Origin: Oscillospiraceae bacterium
GTDB lineage: Bacteria; Bacillota; Clostridia; Oscillospirales; Oscillospiraceae
DNA: 64,000 nt
Assembly: GCA_017482385.1 (NCBI GenBank)
Contig: JAFUNI010000007.1
Span: 53,343-117,342 of the forward strand
Direction of reading: 5' to 3'
Of the stretch, positions 1-8,378 are shown one piece after another. The notes beneath the pieces are model-generated. The model saw nothing but the letters and a program-made list of their open reading frames with translations, ran no database searches and had not been told where the DNA came from. The translations under genes were made by a program, and so were the position numbers. Position 1 is the first letter of the stretch. The number at the start of each line of letters is the position of its first letter.

Positions 1-556
1 GCACCTGGGCATCAGCGGTGGGAACATGGGTGTGGGTGCCCCATAGGGCGCTGACCCGTCCGTCCAGCATATAGCCCATGGCCAGCTTTTCAGAGGTTGC
101 CTCTGCGTGCAGCTCCACCAAAATGATCTTGGTATCGATCTCCTTCAGAATTCTTTCAATCTCCAGGAAGGGATTGTCCGGGGTGTAATCCATATTCACC
201 CGGCCCTGCAGGTCAACGACCGCCACCGGGCCGATGGAGGTTTCATAAATTCCATAACCCCGGCCGGGAGCCTGGGGCGCATAATTGGCAGGGCGCAGAA
301 TCCGGGAGGCGTCCTCCATATAGTCTACGATCTCCCGCTTGGCATAGGTATGGTTGCCCATGGTGATCACATCAGCGCCGGCATCCAAAATATCCTCTGC
401 CTGGTTGGGGGTAATTCCCACGACGCTGGCGTTCTCGCCATTGACCACTACAAAATCCGCACCGGTCTTTTTCTTCATCCAACGCAGGCTCTTGCAAATC
501 CGATCCATACCCGGGCCGCCAACCACATCGCCAACCGCCAAAACCTTAAAATCCAT
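1..556 (-). CDS. ymdB: YmdB-family metallophosphoesterase (3' end cut by window)
   Basis: The visible 185 residues are the N-terminal part of a YmdB (TIGR00282) phosphodiesterase. Family members hydrolyse 2',3'-cyclic nucleotides and, in Bacillus, affect biofilm versus motility decisions. Seen: the start MDFKVLAVGDVVG with the first metal-binding Asp at about residue 10, NGEN at 39-42, GNHTY at 67-71, and a later GTHTHV motif just before the window edge. These are the metal ligands of the calcineurin-like fold. The ATG at 556 gives the expected N-terminus, although no strong ribosome site precedes it. About 70 more residues should lie to the left. No signal peptide is present, so the protein is cytosolic. 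Confidence 0.9.
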   Translation of the reverse strand, partial: MDFKVLAVGDVVGGPGMDRICKSLRWMKKKTGADFVVVNGENASVVGITPNQAEDILDAGADVITMGNHTYAKREIVDYMEDASRILRPANYAPQAPGRGYGIYETSIGPVAVVDLQGRVNMDYTPDNPFLEIERILKEIDTKIILVELHAEATSEKLAMGYMLDGRVSALWGTHTHVPTADAQV

Positions 557-649
557 AACAAAACTCGCATTCTAATAGTATGATTTGTATAGTATACACT
601 AAAAAGCAGCGCAAAGCAAGTATTCGATAAAAAAATATTGAAAAACATT

Positions 650-673
650 GGGCGTGTTCTTATGAACACGCCC
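650..673 (-). terminator. Intrinsic terminator of the first sodium symporter gene
   Basis: Ten-base-pair stem (650-659 with 664-673, GGGCGTGTTC arm) and a four-base loop, followed on the minus strand by AATGTTTTTC. It lies 8 bases past the symporter stop codon. Confidence 0.8.
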
Positions 674-680
674 AAGTCTA

Positions 681-2006
681 TTAAAATGCTACTTTTTTGA
701 TCAGTGCCACTGCGCACAGGATCAGTGCGCACAGCACATAGGCCCAGCGGCCCACATTGTACCACAGCTTGCCGTGGGGTTTGGCAACACCCTTGTTGAT
801 CTCTCCAAGCAGCTGGTCTTTCTTCATAATCCAGAACCAGGAGATTGCACCCAAAGTTGCGCCAATGGGGATGATGTAAATGGACACGATATCCATCCAG
901 GGACCCCACTTGTGGATGGGCTCCATAAACAGGCCCACACCCAGGCAGATTGCGCTGACCAGCAGCAATGCAAGCTTCCGGTTTACCTTGGGGAAGCGGT
1001 TCTCCACGGACTCGCCCACAGCCTCAAACATATTCTGCAGAGAGCTAATGCCTGCAAAAACCATAGCGGTATACAGGAAGATGGCAAACAGCCGGCCCAG
1101 GGGGATATCCTGCAGGATCTTGGGCAAGGTGACGAACAACAAGGAAGGACCTGCGCCCACATTCAGACCATAGGCAAAGCAGGCAGGAATGATAACCAGC
1201 GCCGCAACCAAGGCTGCAACAGTATCCAAAACAGCGGTCCGCACTGCCATCTTCACCACATCGGCCTTTTCATCCAGGTAAGCACCGTAAACGATCATAC
1301 CGCTGCCGGTAACGGACAGGGAGAAGAAGGCCTGTCCCATTGCCCAAACCCAAACCATGGGGTCTTTCAATGCCTCCCAGCGGAAGGTGAACATAAACTG
1401 ATAGCCCTTTGCTGCGCCGGGCAGGAATGCCACCCGCACCGCCAGGATCAAAAACACGACGAAGAACACAGGCATCATAACCTTATTGCTTCGCTCGATG
1501 CTCTTAGCACCCAAAAGCAGGGTCAGCGCTGCGCCCACCACCACGATGATATGGAAAGGTACAACGGACATATCTGCGCCGGAGAAGCCCTCAAACCAAG
1601 CGCCGGTATCCACGTGCATCAGCTCACCGGTAATGGATGAGAAAAAGGCCTTCAGCACATAGGCGATAATGACCGCATAGCCGATGGCAATGCACAAAGA
1701 ACCTGCCAGGGGCAGTGTGCCCAGCAAACCGCCGGCTTTTCCCATGGTCTTGCCGCGGGTTGCCCAGGCTTCCTTATAAGCACCCAAAGTACCGGTTTTG
1801 GCCCGGCGGCCGATGGCATACTCAGCAGACAGGCCAACTGCGCTGAACAGGGCCACAAAAATCAGATACGCTACCAAAAAAGCGCCACCGCCATTGGCGC
1901 CCATCTTTGCGGGAAAGCCCCACACATTGGCCATGCCCACGGCAGAACCCACAGCCGAGAGGATAAAACCCCAACGACTGCCAAACTGTCTTTTCTTACC
2001 TTCCAT
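681..2006 (-). CDS. Sodium:neurotransmitter symporter (NSS/SNF) family transporter
   Basis: A 441-residue polytopic membrane protein of the NSS (LeuT/SNF) family, which imports amino acids or related amines with sodium. Seen: the N-terminal signature FGSRWGFILSAVGSAVGMAN followed by VWGFPAKMGANGGGAF, which matches the unwound TM1 and the following conserved stretch, then about eleven to twelve hydrophobic segments. Start: the ATG at 2006 (MEGKKRQF) has GGAGGT four bases upstream; earlier in-frame ATGs at 2018 and 2057 lack this support. It stands alone between obgE and ymdB, with its own promoter and terminator. A paralogue lies at 24776-26182. The substrate cannot be read from the sequence. 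Confidence 0.9.
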   Translation of the reverse strand: MEGKKRQFGSRWGFILSAVGSAVGMANVWGFPAKMGANGGGAFLVAYLIFVALFSAVGLSAEYAIGRRAKTGTLGAYKEAWATRGKTMGKAGGLLGTLPLAGSLCIAIGYAVIIAYVLKAFFSSITGELMHVDTGAWFEGFSGADMSVVPFHIIVVVGAALTLLLGAKSIERSNKVMMPVFFVVFLILAVRVAFLPGAAKGYQFMFTFRWEALKDPMVWVWAMGQAFFSLSVTGSGMIVYGAYLDEKADVVKMAVRTAVLDTVAALVAALVIIPACFAYGLNVGAGPSLLFVTLPKILQDIPLGRLFAIFLYTAMVFAGISSLQNMFEAVGESVENRFPKVNRKLALLLVSAICLGVGLFMEPIHKWGPWMDIVSIYIIPIGATLGAISWFWIMKKDQLLGEINKGVAKPHGKLWYNVGRWAYVLCALILCAVALIKKVAF

Positions 2007-2072
2007 AGTAACCTCCATTATTGGCAAAAAACCTTGAAAAACCCCATTTTTCGCCATTTCGTTATCCGCTTT

Positions 2073-2101
2073 AGTTTACTATGAGAAAGTGGTTTTGTCA
2101 A
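2073..2101 (-). promoter_or_regulatory. Sigma-A promoter for the NSS transporter
   Basis: Minus strand TTGACA (2096-2101), 17-base spacer, TAAACT (2073-2078). The -35 box abuts the obgE terminator tail. The sequence TAGTTTACTAT around the -10 box recurs at the second NSS transporter's promoter (26221-26249). Confidence 0.65.
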
Positions 2102-2107
2102 GCAAAA

Positions 2108-2125
2108 CCCCCTCTTCCGAGGGGG
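2108..2125 (-). terminator. Intrinsic terminator after obgE
   Basis: Seven-base-pair stem CCCCCTC/GAGGGGG (2108-2114 with 2119-2125), with TTTTGCTTG following on the minus strand, directly after the obgE stop codon. Confidence 0.85.
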
Positions 2126-2132
2126 CTTTTGT

Positions 2133-3413
2133 TTATCTCTGATATTCAAACTGGAAGTCGTAGATGTCCACGGTGTCACCGTCCTGGATACCCATTTCTT
2201 CCAGGCGCTTGAACAGGCCGCATTTGCGCAGCTGCACATCAAAATAGTTCCGGGATTCGTAATCGTCAAAATTGATGTTCATAATCAGCCTCTCCAGCCA
2301 CGTGCCGGTAATGAGCCAGGTGCTGCCATAATGCTCGATCTCCAATTCCTTGGGATCGCCGGCGGCTTCGATGACCTCCACATACTCCGGTTCGTAAATG
2401 GTCACCGGAGGCAATGTGCGGAGCTTTTCTGCCACCACGCGCATCAGATTCCGGGTGCCCTGGGTGGTACCGGCGGAGATCTCATACAGCTCACAGCCGG
2501 CAGCCTCCACGTGCTTGCGCAGCCGCTCCAAGTTGTCGGATTCCGGCATCAGCAGGTCGCACTTATTGGCCGCCACGATCATAGGCCGATTACTTAGATC
2601 CACAGAGTAATTGGCCAGCTCCTCGCAGATGGCATCGAAGTCCTCCACAGGATCTCTGTCCTCGCAGCCGGACACATCAACAACGTGAACCAGCAGCCGG
2701 CAGCGGTCAATATGCCGCAGGAAGTCGTGACCCAGGCCTGCGCCGTCAGCCGCGCCCTCGATAATACCGGGGATATCCGCCATAACGAAAGACACGCCCT
2801 CGTCCACATAGATCACACCCAAATTGGGGTACAGGGTGGTAAAGTGGTAATTGGCGATCTTGGGCCGGGCATTGGAAGTGACAGAAAGGAGCGTGGATTT
2901 ACCCACATTGGGGAAGCCCACCAGACCCACATCTGCCAAAAGCTTCAGCTCCAAGATCACATCCCGCTCCTGGCCGGGCAGACCTGCCTTGGCAAACCGG
3001 GGAACCTGCCGGGTGGGGGTTGCATAATGGCCGTTACCCCAGCCGCCCCGGCCACCCTTGGCAAGAATGAAATCCTCGCCGGTGGACATATCCACGATCA
3101 CGGCGCCACTCTCGGCATCCCGGACCACAGTGCCCCGGGGCACTTGAATGATCAAGGGCTCTCCCCGTTTGCCGCTCATATTCCGGCCCTGTCCGTTCTG
3201 GCCGGACTGGGCGGCGTACTTGCGCTTATAGCGGAAGTCCAGCAGTGTGGACAGGTTGTCATTCACCCGCAGGATCACACTGCCGCCGTGACCGCCGTCG
3301 CCGCCATCCGGGCCGCCGGCTGCCACATATTTTTCCCGATGAAAGGCCACCGCACCGTCGCCGCCGCGTCCGCCGCAGACGGTGATGCGCACCTTATCTA
3401 CAAACATTTCCAT
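2133..3413 (-). CDS. obgE: GTPase ObgE/CgtA, 50S ribosome assembly
   Basis: A 426-residue Obg GTPase, normal for the family. Seen: the glycine-rich Obg fold at residues 1-158, the G1 loop GFPNVGKST at 166-174, DIPG (G3) at 213-216, NKCD (G4) at 283-286, and a C-terminal OCT-type domain from about 345. Obg proteins bind the large ribosomal subunit late in assembly and, in Bacillus, influence the stress and sporulation phosphorelay. ATG at 3413 has AGGTTT-type Shine-Dalgarno sequence (3421-3427). It starts 24 bases after the MFS transporter gene, so the two are probably co-transcribed. In related genomes obg usually follows rpmA directly; here the MFS gene intervenes. Confidence 0.97.
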   Translation of the reverse strand: MEMFVDKVRITVCGGRGGDGAVAFHREKYVAAGGPDGGDGGHGGSVILRVNDNLSTLLDFRYKRKYAAQSGQNGQGRNMSGKRGEPLIIQVPRGTVVRDAESGAVIVDMSTGEDFILAKGGRGGWGNGHYATPTRQVPRFAKAGLPGQERDVILELKLLADVGLVGFPNVGKSTLLSVTSNARPKIANYHFTTLYPNLGVIYVDEGVSFVMADIPGIIEGAADGAGLGHDFLRHIDRCRLLVHVVDVSGCEDRDPVEDFDAICEELANYSVDLSNRPMIVAANKCDLLMPESDNLERLRKHVEAAGCELYEISAGTTQGTRNLMRVVAEKLRTLPPVTIYEPEYVEVIEAAGDPKELEIEHYGSTWLITGTWLERLIMNINFDDYESRNYFDVQLRKCGLFKRLEEMGIQDGDTVDIYDFQFEYQR

Positions 3414-3437
3414 ATTGAAAAACCTCCATTGGACGGT

Positions 3438-4694
3438 TTAAGCTTTCGTTTTCTTTCGGCTTGCTGTCAATTTTTGATAAGCAAACACAAAACCAGCGCT
3501 GATGGCCACCATCAGGATGCCATCCGTTATAAGGATATGACGGTATGTGCCAAACAAGTCAAAGCAGAAATTTGCCAGGGTATTGCCAAGCAAAAAGCCG
3601 ATGCTGTTTGCTGCGGTAAAAATGCCCAGCACTTTGCTATAGTCCTCATTCCGGAACATATCTCCCGCCATCAGCGGAAGCAGTACTGTCTGCAAAGGCA
3701 ATGCCAAACCGGCAAATACCGCATAGGTCATTGCAATCACTTTACCCATTGCAGAGCCGGACACCACGCAAAGCAGGACCACCATTATAAGTGCTGCTCC
3801 ATTGCAGGTCAAAACCGCAAAGCGCAGACCTTTTTTATCGCTGACAGCGCCTATCAGGAATTTGGATGCCGCCAGCATCAGCGAATACACACTGGTGACC
3901 AGGGCAACATAGGTGGGGTCTACCCCCTGGTCCTTCATATGGGCCGCTGACACACCTGCGCTGCTGGCAAGCACCATACCTGTGAGGATCAAGCAGGCGC
4001 AGATAATATAAAAATAGGGTTTTACGGCTCTGTCCGCATAAGCATTGCCTTTCCAGGCGCGGGTCTTCTCCAACTGCTTTCCGGCCACGGGGCGTTTCTT
4101 ATCTTCTTTGGGGACATCCCGGAAAAGCAGCACCAGCACAATACCGGACACCAGCAAAATGCCGGCAACGACCCAGTACACCTTCCGATAGCCGAAGACC
4201 TCGCCACCGTAGATCACAGAGCTGAACCAGGGCGCAGAAACCGCCGCGCCCAAGGCATTGGCGCTGAGCACCACGCCCAAAACAACGCCTTGATGCTCTG
4301 CAAACCACTGCCGGATCACATAGCCAATGATGGTCGTGCCGGCAAAGGTCAAGCCTACACCCAAAAGCACGCCGCCGATGTACAGGCCGATCACATTGGT
4401 GGCCAGTGCATTGGCAACACAGGACAAAACGAGGGCAAGCATACCTGCGCCGATCAGCTTTCGCGTACCGAATTTCAGCGCCAACATTCCGAAGAACATA
4501 TTCATAACGGCTGTGGAAACATAGCGCAGGCTACTGCTCACCGCATAGGCGCTGCGGGAAATTCCCAGTGCCTCGGTAGTGGCCACAACAAAGAGCCCCG
4601 CATTGCCGCTGCAAAGACCCAGGCCTACCACACACAGAACAAAACAGGCCGCTGCAATGACCCATTTATAATCCAGTTTTCCCTTTTTCCCCAT
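3438..4694 (-). CDS. MFS transporter, OFA/monocarboxylate-like
   Basis: A 418-residue protein with about twelve hydrophobic segments and a central hydrophilic loop (near residues 190-215, rich in Lys and Arg), as in the major facilitator superfamily. The pattern, with a glycine-rich first helix and R-x-W-F in the loop after TM4 (VIRQWFAEHQGVVLG), resembles the oxalate/formate antiporter and monocarboxylate branch, but the substrate is not determined by sequence. Start: ATG at 4694 (MGKKGKLDYK) with GAGGA nine bases upstream; an in-frame TTG at 4703 is less likely. It sits between the rpmA terminator and obgE, an unusual position, and probably forms a transcript with obgE. Confidence 0.85.
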   Translation of the reverse strand: MGKKGKLDYKWVIAAACFVLCVVGLGLCSGNAGLFVVATTEALGISRSAYAVSSSLRYVSTAVMNMFFGMLALKFGTRKLIGAGMLALVLSCVANALATNVIGLYIGGVLLGVGLTFAGTTIIGYVIRQWFAEHQGVVLGVVLSANALGAAVSAPWFSSVIYGGEVFGYRKVYWVVAGILLVSGIVLVLLFRDVPKEDKKRPVAGKQLEKTRAWKGNAYADRAVKPYFYIICACLILTGMVLASSAGVSAAHMKDQGVDPTYVALVTSVYSLMLAASKFLIGAVSDKKGLRFAVLTCNGAALIMVVLLCVVSGSAMGKVIAMTYAVFAGLALPLQTVLLPLMAGDMFRNEDYSKVLGIFTAANSIGFLLGNTLANFCFDLFGTYRHILITDGILMVAISAGFVFAYQKLTASRKKTKA

Positions 4695-4714
4695 TGTTAT
4701 CAATCCTCGCGCAC

Positions 4715-4746
4715 AGAGAAAAAGGCTGTCGCAATGCGCGACAGCC
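4715..4746 (-). terminator. Intrinsic terminator of the rplU-prp-rpmA operon
   Basis: Nine-base-pair stem GGCTGTCGC/GCGACAGCC (4724-4732 with 4738-4746) followed by CTTTTTCTCTG on the minus strand, 11 bases beyond the rpmA stop. Confidence 0.9.
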
Positions 4747-4757
4747 CCTCATTTCCA

Positions 4758-5042
4758 TTACTGCTCAGCAGCGTACACAGAGCACTGCCGGCGATCCTTG
4801 CCCTTGCGCTCGAAACGGACAGTGCCGTCAACCAAAGCGAACAGGGTATCATCACTGCCGATGCCCACATTGACACCGGGGTGGATATGGGTGCCTCTCT
4901 GGCGAACCAGAATGTTGCCAGCCAGAACGAACTGACCGTCAGCACGCTTTACGCCCAGGCGCTTTGCCTCAGAATCACGGCCGTTCTTAGTAGAACCACC
5001 GCCCTTATGGTGAGCAAAGTACTGAATACCAATCTTCAGCAT
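4758..5042 (-). CDS. rpmA: Ribosomal protein bL27 with cleavable N-terminus
   Basis: A 94-residue L27. Seen: MLKIGIQYF followed by [16 protein letters not shown], the canonical L27 body. The first nine residues match the extension that Firmicutes remove between Phe9 and Ala10 using the cysteine protease Prp, exposing the mature N-terminus that reaches the peptidyl transferase centre. Start: ATG at 5042 with GGAGGTG upstream (about 5050-5056). The prp gene lies immediately upstream, only 4 bases away, so processing enzyme and substrate are co-transcribed. Confidence 0.98.
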   Translation of the reverse strand: MLKIGIQYFAHHKGGGSTKNGRDSEAKRLGVKRADGQFVLAGNILVRQRGTHIHPGVNVGIGSDDTLFALVDGTVRFERKGKDRRQCSVYAAEQ

Positions 5043-5046
5043 AGTA

Positions 5047-5370
5047 TTACACCTCCAAAACTTCGATAAAATCCGGATATTCATCCCGCATATTGCACAG
5101 AGTCAGCAGCATACCGGCCAGTACTGCCTGGACACTCTCTTCCTCATCGCAAGCGGCGGGGAGGGTCAGGGTGATGCGCGCATCCTCTTCCTTGACCCGG
5201 ACCTTGGCCTTTGCGCCGCACACATCATTGATGGTGGCTTCAGCCATGGTCACAATAGCGGAGATGGCGGCACAGACGATATCTTTGCCATTTTCAGCAT
5301 ATCCGCTATGACCCGAGATCGAGAATCCTGTGATTCTGTCTTCCTCGGTAAAAAATTCGCATTTTGTCAT
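5047..5370 (-). CDS. prp: Ribosomal-processing cysteine protease Prp
   Basis: A 107-residue Prp (YsxB) protein encoded between rplU and rpmA, its conserved place in Firmicutes. Seen: the catalytic His in GHSGYA (His21) and the catalytic Cys in DIVCAAIS (Cys33). Prp cleaves the N-terminal extension of L27 and is essential in Staphylococcus. The stop codon of rplU is 2 bases from its start, and rpmA begins 4 bases after its end, which indicates one mRNA. Confidence 0.96.
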   Translation of the reverse strand: MTKCEFFTEEDRITGFSISGHSGYAENGKDIVCAAISAIVTMAEATINDVCGAKAKVRVKEEDARITLTLPAACDEEESVQAVLAGMLLTLCNMRDEYPDFIEVLEV

Positions 5371-5372
5371 AA

Positions 5373-5684
5373 TTACAGTGCGATCTTGGTGATTTCCACC
5401 TTGGTGTAGGGCTGACGATGGCCCTGCTTCTTCTTCTCGTTCTTCTTGGCCTTGTACTTGAAGACAGTGATCTTCTTGGCCTTACCGTTCTTGATGGCCT
5501 TAGCCTCAACGGTTGCGCCCTCCACAACGGGAGCGCCGATCTTGGAGTTCTCGCCGTCCAGGATAGCCAGGACCTTGTCGAACTTCACGGTAGCCTCAGC
5601 TTCTACCTCCAGCTTCTCGATGTACAGAACATCGCCCTCAGCTACGGTATACTGCTTGCCACCGGTCACGATAACAGCTTTCAT
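5373..5684 (-). CDS. rplU: Ribosomal protein bL21
   Basis: A 103-residue L21, full length. Seen: [18 protein letters not shown] at the N-terminus, the lysine-rich [19 protein letters not shown] stretch that contacts 23S rRNA near the C-terminus, and the terminal VEITKI. It is the first gene of the rplU-prp-rpmA operon. A good sigma-A promoter lies 94 bases upstream, and the leader between them resembles the L21 autoregulatory leader described in Firmicutes. Confidence 0.98.
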   Translation of the reverse strand: MKAVIVTGGKQYTVAEGDVLYIEKLEVEAEATVKFDKVLAILDGENSKIGAPVVEGATVEAKAIKNGKAKKITVFKYKAKKNEKKKQGHRQPYTKVEITKIAL

Positions 5685-5771
5685 TTCTTTTTCACCTACT
5701 TTATTATTTGCAGACTCGCTCTAAAGGCGGGTGCATTTTGGGCGCACCAACTTAAGCCTCTTCAATGCGGC
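5685..5771 (-). ncRNA. Candidate L21 leader RNA
   Basis: The transcribed leader of about 87 nt before rplU contains GGTGCGCC, AATGCACCCGCC and GCGAGTCTGC segments. The GGTGC and GCACC segments can pair, giving the hairpin-rich look of the Rfam L21_leader family found at this position in Firmicutes. The match was judged by eye; a covariance-model search would decide it. Confidence 0.5.
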
Positions 5772-5777
5772 TTGACT

Positions 5778-5806
5778 ATTTTAGCAGAGGTTTTCCGGAA
5801 AGTCAA
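5778..5806 (-). promoter_or_regulatory. Sigma-A promoter of rplU-prp-rpmA
   Basis: Minus strand TTGACT (5801-5806), 17-base spacer, TAAAAT (5778-5783); predicted start near 5771. Confidence 0.75.
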
Positions 5807-5842
5807 GGACTTTTTCACCCTTTTTCTTCCTATTTTAAGGAT

Positions 5843-6724
5843 TTACACCACTCTTGCGCCCTCAAAGTCGATATGCAGAGGCATAATGGTCCAATCGTGG
5901 GTGGTAATGGTGGGAAGCTTGGCCTCCAGCTTTTCCCGGATGGCCTTATTGCGGGTGATGCACAGGAGCGTAGGACCAGCACCACTCAGGCAGAAGCCAA
6001 CGCCATAGGTACGGGCCAAACTTTCGATAGCTTCATAATCGGCAACCAAGCTCTTTCGGTAGGGCTGATGGAGCTTGTCCCGCATGGCATTGTGCAAAAG
6101 CTTTTCATCGCCCAACTCCAAAGCTTTCAGCACCATAGCGCCGTGGGCGATATTATAAATAGCATCAGCCCGGCTTATCTGCTCCGGCAAAACCGCTCTT
6201 GCCTTCACCGTAGGCAGGGTAAAGTCGGGAACCAGCGCCAAAATTTCCCACTCCGGATGAAGGGGAAAGCTCACCGCCACAGGCAGACCGCTATCCACCA
6301 TGGCAGCGGTCAGTCCGCCAAAGAAAGCAGGCGCTAAGTTATCCGGGTGACCTTCCATAGCGTTGGTGATATTCAGCAGGCCCTGGGTGGACAGGCGGTT
6401 ACCCCGCAGCACATTGGCACCCATTGCGCCTGCCACCAGCAAGGCGGCAGAAGAACCCAGGCCACGGCAAATAGGAATATGGGCATCAATATGGATCTTC
6501 ACGCCCCGGATCTCCTCGCTGAGAGAAGACAAAACAGCGCAGTAGGACACATAGGCCAAATTGTCCGGGCCGGTAAATTCCTCATCGCAGCCGGTGATCT
6601 CCAGGCCGCATTCCGTTTCCTCAAAGGTCACATCGGTATAAAGCTGCAGAGCACAGCCGAAAGCGTCAAAGCCCGGGCCCATATTGGCAGTGGTAGCCGG
6701 GACACGAATCGTTACACTGCCCAT
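5843..6724 (-). CDS. thrB: Homoserine kinase
   Basis: A 293-residue GHMP kinase that phosphorylates homoserine to O-phosphohomoserine, the substrate of threonine synthase. Seen: the N-terminal VRVPATTANMGPGFDAFG-like motif (residues 6-23), the ATP-binding PICRGLGSSAA at 84-94, and a C-terminal GFCLSGAGPTLL motif. It begins one base after the thrC stop codon, so it is translated from the thrC mRNA. No clear terminator follows; the rplU promoter lies immediately downstream on the same strand. Confidence 0.97.
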   Translation of the reverse strand: MGSVTIRVPATTANMGPGFDAFGCALQLYTDVTFEETECGLEITGCDEEFTGPDNLAYVSYCAVLSSLSEEIRGVKIHIDAHIPICRGLGSSAALLVAGAMGANVLRGNRLSTQGLLNITNAMEGHPDNLAPAFFGGLTAAMVDSGLPVAVSFPLHPEWEILALVPDFTLPTVKARAVLPEQISRADAIYNIAHGAMVLKALELGDEKLLHNAMRDKLHQPYRKSLVADYEAIESLARTYGVGFCLSGAGPTLLCITRNKAIREKLEAKLPTITTHDWTIMPLHIDFEGARVV

Positions 6725-6725
6725 A

Positions 6726-8183
6726 TTACAACCCCATTACGAAGCTAAGCATAGCGGTCTTCTCGATCACGCCGGTATGAAGTTCTTTTTTCTGCTGCAG
6801 GCCTGCCAAATTCTTGGGGATCTCCCAGCCGGTTCGCTTTTCCAGGTACTCCATTTGAGCAAATTCGTCCATTTCCTCTACTTTTTCCAAAGCGGACAGC
6901 ACGGCTGCCGGGAACTTATAGGCAGAGGCAGTGGACAGGACCACCATAGGCCGGTTGTCGCCGGTTTGGTTTACATAATCTTCTGCCACAGCCCAGCCGG
7001 TAGCGGTGTGGGTATCGCAGAGGTAGTTCTGCTTTTCAAATACATTCTTGATAGTGGCAAGAGCCTTCTCATCATCACAGAAGCCTGCCCAGAACTCGGA
7101 CAGAATGGCTTCTTTCAGACTTTCGGGAACAGTGTACACACCTTCTGTATTCAGCTGCTTCATAAGGTCAGCAACCAGCGCGGTGTCACCGGACAGGAAG
7201 TACAGCAGACGCTCCAAATTGGAGGAAACCAAAATATCCATAGAGGGAGACTCGGTCTTGTGCAAGGGGCGGCGACGGTCATAAGTACCGGTCTGAATGA
7301 AGTCGGTGAGGACATTGTTGGCATTGGATGCGCAGATCAGCTTGCCAACAGGCAGACCCAGCTTCTTTGCCAGCCAACCGGCTAAGATGTCACCAAAGTT
7401 ACCGGTAGGAACGCAGAAGTTCACAGTGTCGCCCATCTTGATCTGACCCCGATGGAGCAGGTCAGCATAGGCCTTGAAATAATAAGTGATCTGAGGGGCC
7501 AAACGGCCGATATTGATGGAGTTTGCCGTAGACAGACGGAGCTTGTTGCCGGCAGGCAAACGGCCATTTTCCGCAGAGGCAAAGATATTCTTTACACCGG
7601 TCTGGGCATCGTCGAAATTACCCTTAACAGCGCAAACAGCCACGTTATTGCCCTCCTGGGTCACCATCTGTGCCCGCTGGACAGCGGAAACACCGCCGTC
7701 GGGGTAGAACACGCAGATCTTCACACCGGGCACGTCCGCAAAGCCCGCCAATGCAGCCTTGCCGGTATCGCCGGAGGTTGCGGTGAGGATGAGGATATCC
7801 TCCTGCATGCCCTTCTCGGTCTTAGCGGCGGTGAGCAGCTGAGGCAGCATGCACAGGGCCACATCCTTGAAGGCAGAGGTAGGCCCACGGAACAGCTCCA
7901 GCACAGTAAACTTGCCGGTGTCCACGGTGGGGGTCAGCTCTTCGGTCTGGAATTTGCCCCGGTAAGCTCTGTCCACCAGGGTTTCCATATTGGGGATATC
8001 CGGCAGCATAGCGCCGATGATCCGGGCAGCCATTGCCATGGTATTTTCCTGCAAGGTTGCCTCCACATCGATCTTGGGAAGCTGGGCAGGTACGTACAAA
8101 CCGCCGTCGGGGGCAAGGCCGGAGAGCACCGCCTGGGCGCTGTCAACGGTAGCTTGATGGTTTCTTGTGGAATGGTATAACAT
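6726..8183 (-). CDS. thrC: Threonine synthase
   Basis: A 485-residue threonine synthase of the long form, with the extra N-terminal domain (MLYHSTRNHQATVDSAQAVL). It converts O-phosphohomoserine to threonine with PLP. Seen: the PLP-binding Lys106 in GPTSAFKDVAL, TATSGDTGKAA, and the glycine-rich VCAVKGNFDDAQTGV region. GAGGAGG (8189-8196) precedes the ATG. It heads a two-gene operon with thrB and is transcribed away from hom-lysC-asd, so the threonine branch and the common aspartate pathway are divergent neighbours. Confidence 0.97.
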   Translation of the reverse strand: MLYHSTRNHQATVDSAQAVLSGLAPDGGLYVPAQLPKIDVEATLQENTMAMAARIIGAMLPDIPNMETLVDRAYRGKFQTEELTPTVDTGKFTVLELFRGPTSAFKDVALCMLPQLLTAAKTEKGMQEDILILTATSGDTGKAALAGFADVPGVKICVFYPDGGVSAVQRAQMVTQEGNNVAVCAVKGNFDDAQTGVKNIFASAENGRLPAGNKLRLSTANSINIGRLAPQITYYFKAYADLLHRGQIKMGDTVNFCVPTGNFGDILAGWLAKKLGLPVGKLICASNANNVLTDFIQTGTYDRRRPLHKTESPSMDILVSSNLERLLYFLSGDTALVADLMKQLNTEGVYTVPESLKEAILSEFWAGFCDDEKALATIKNVFEKQNYLCDTHTATGWAVAEDYVNQTGDNRPMVVLSTASAYKFPAAVLSALEKVEEMDEFAQMEYLEKRTGWEIPKNLAGLQQKKELHTGVIEKTAMLSFVMGL

Positions 8184-8269
8184 AAAGATCCTCCTCTTAT
8201 CTCTTTCCCTTTTGCGCTATCTGCACAAAAACAGCGGGGAATTTGCAGAATTATTGTTTTTTAAGGTTA

Positions 8270-8298
8270 TTGCATTTATGTAAGGTATATGATATACT
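8270..8298 (+). promoter_or_regulatory. Sigma-A promoter of hom-lysC-asd
   Basis: TTGCAT (8270-8275), 17-base spacer, TATACT (8293-8298). Predicted start near 8305, giving a leader of about 74 nt before hom. Confidence 0.7.
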
Positions 8299-8317
8299 CT
8301 AATTTATCAAATTGCAA
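8289..8317 (-). promoter_or_regulatory. Possible thrC-thrB promoter overlapping the hom promoter
   Basis: Minus strand TTGCAA (8312-8317), 17-base spacer, TATCAT (8289-8294). Its -10 box shares bases with the -10 box of the opposite hom promoter. Predicted start near 8282, with a leader of about 100 nt. Confidence 0.5.
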
Positions 8318-8378
8318 GTGTTATTATTTACAAAAGCTTTTACGGGTTATAGAAAAAACTGATAAGGAGAGAAAGACA

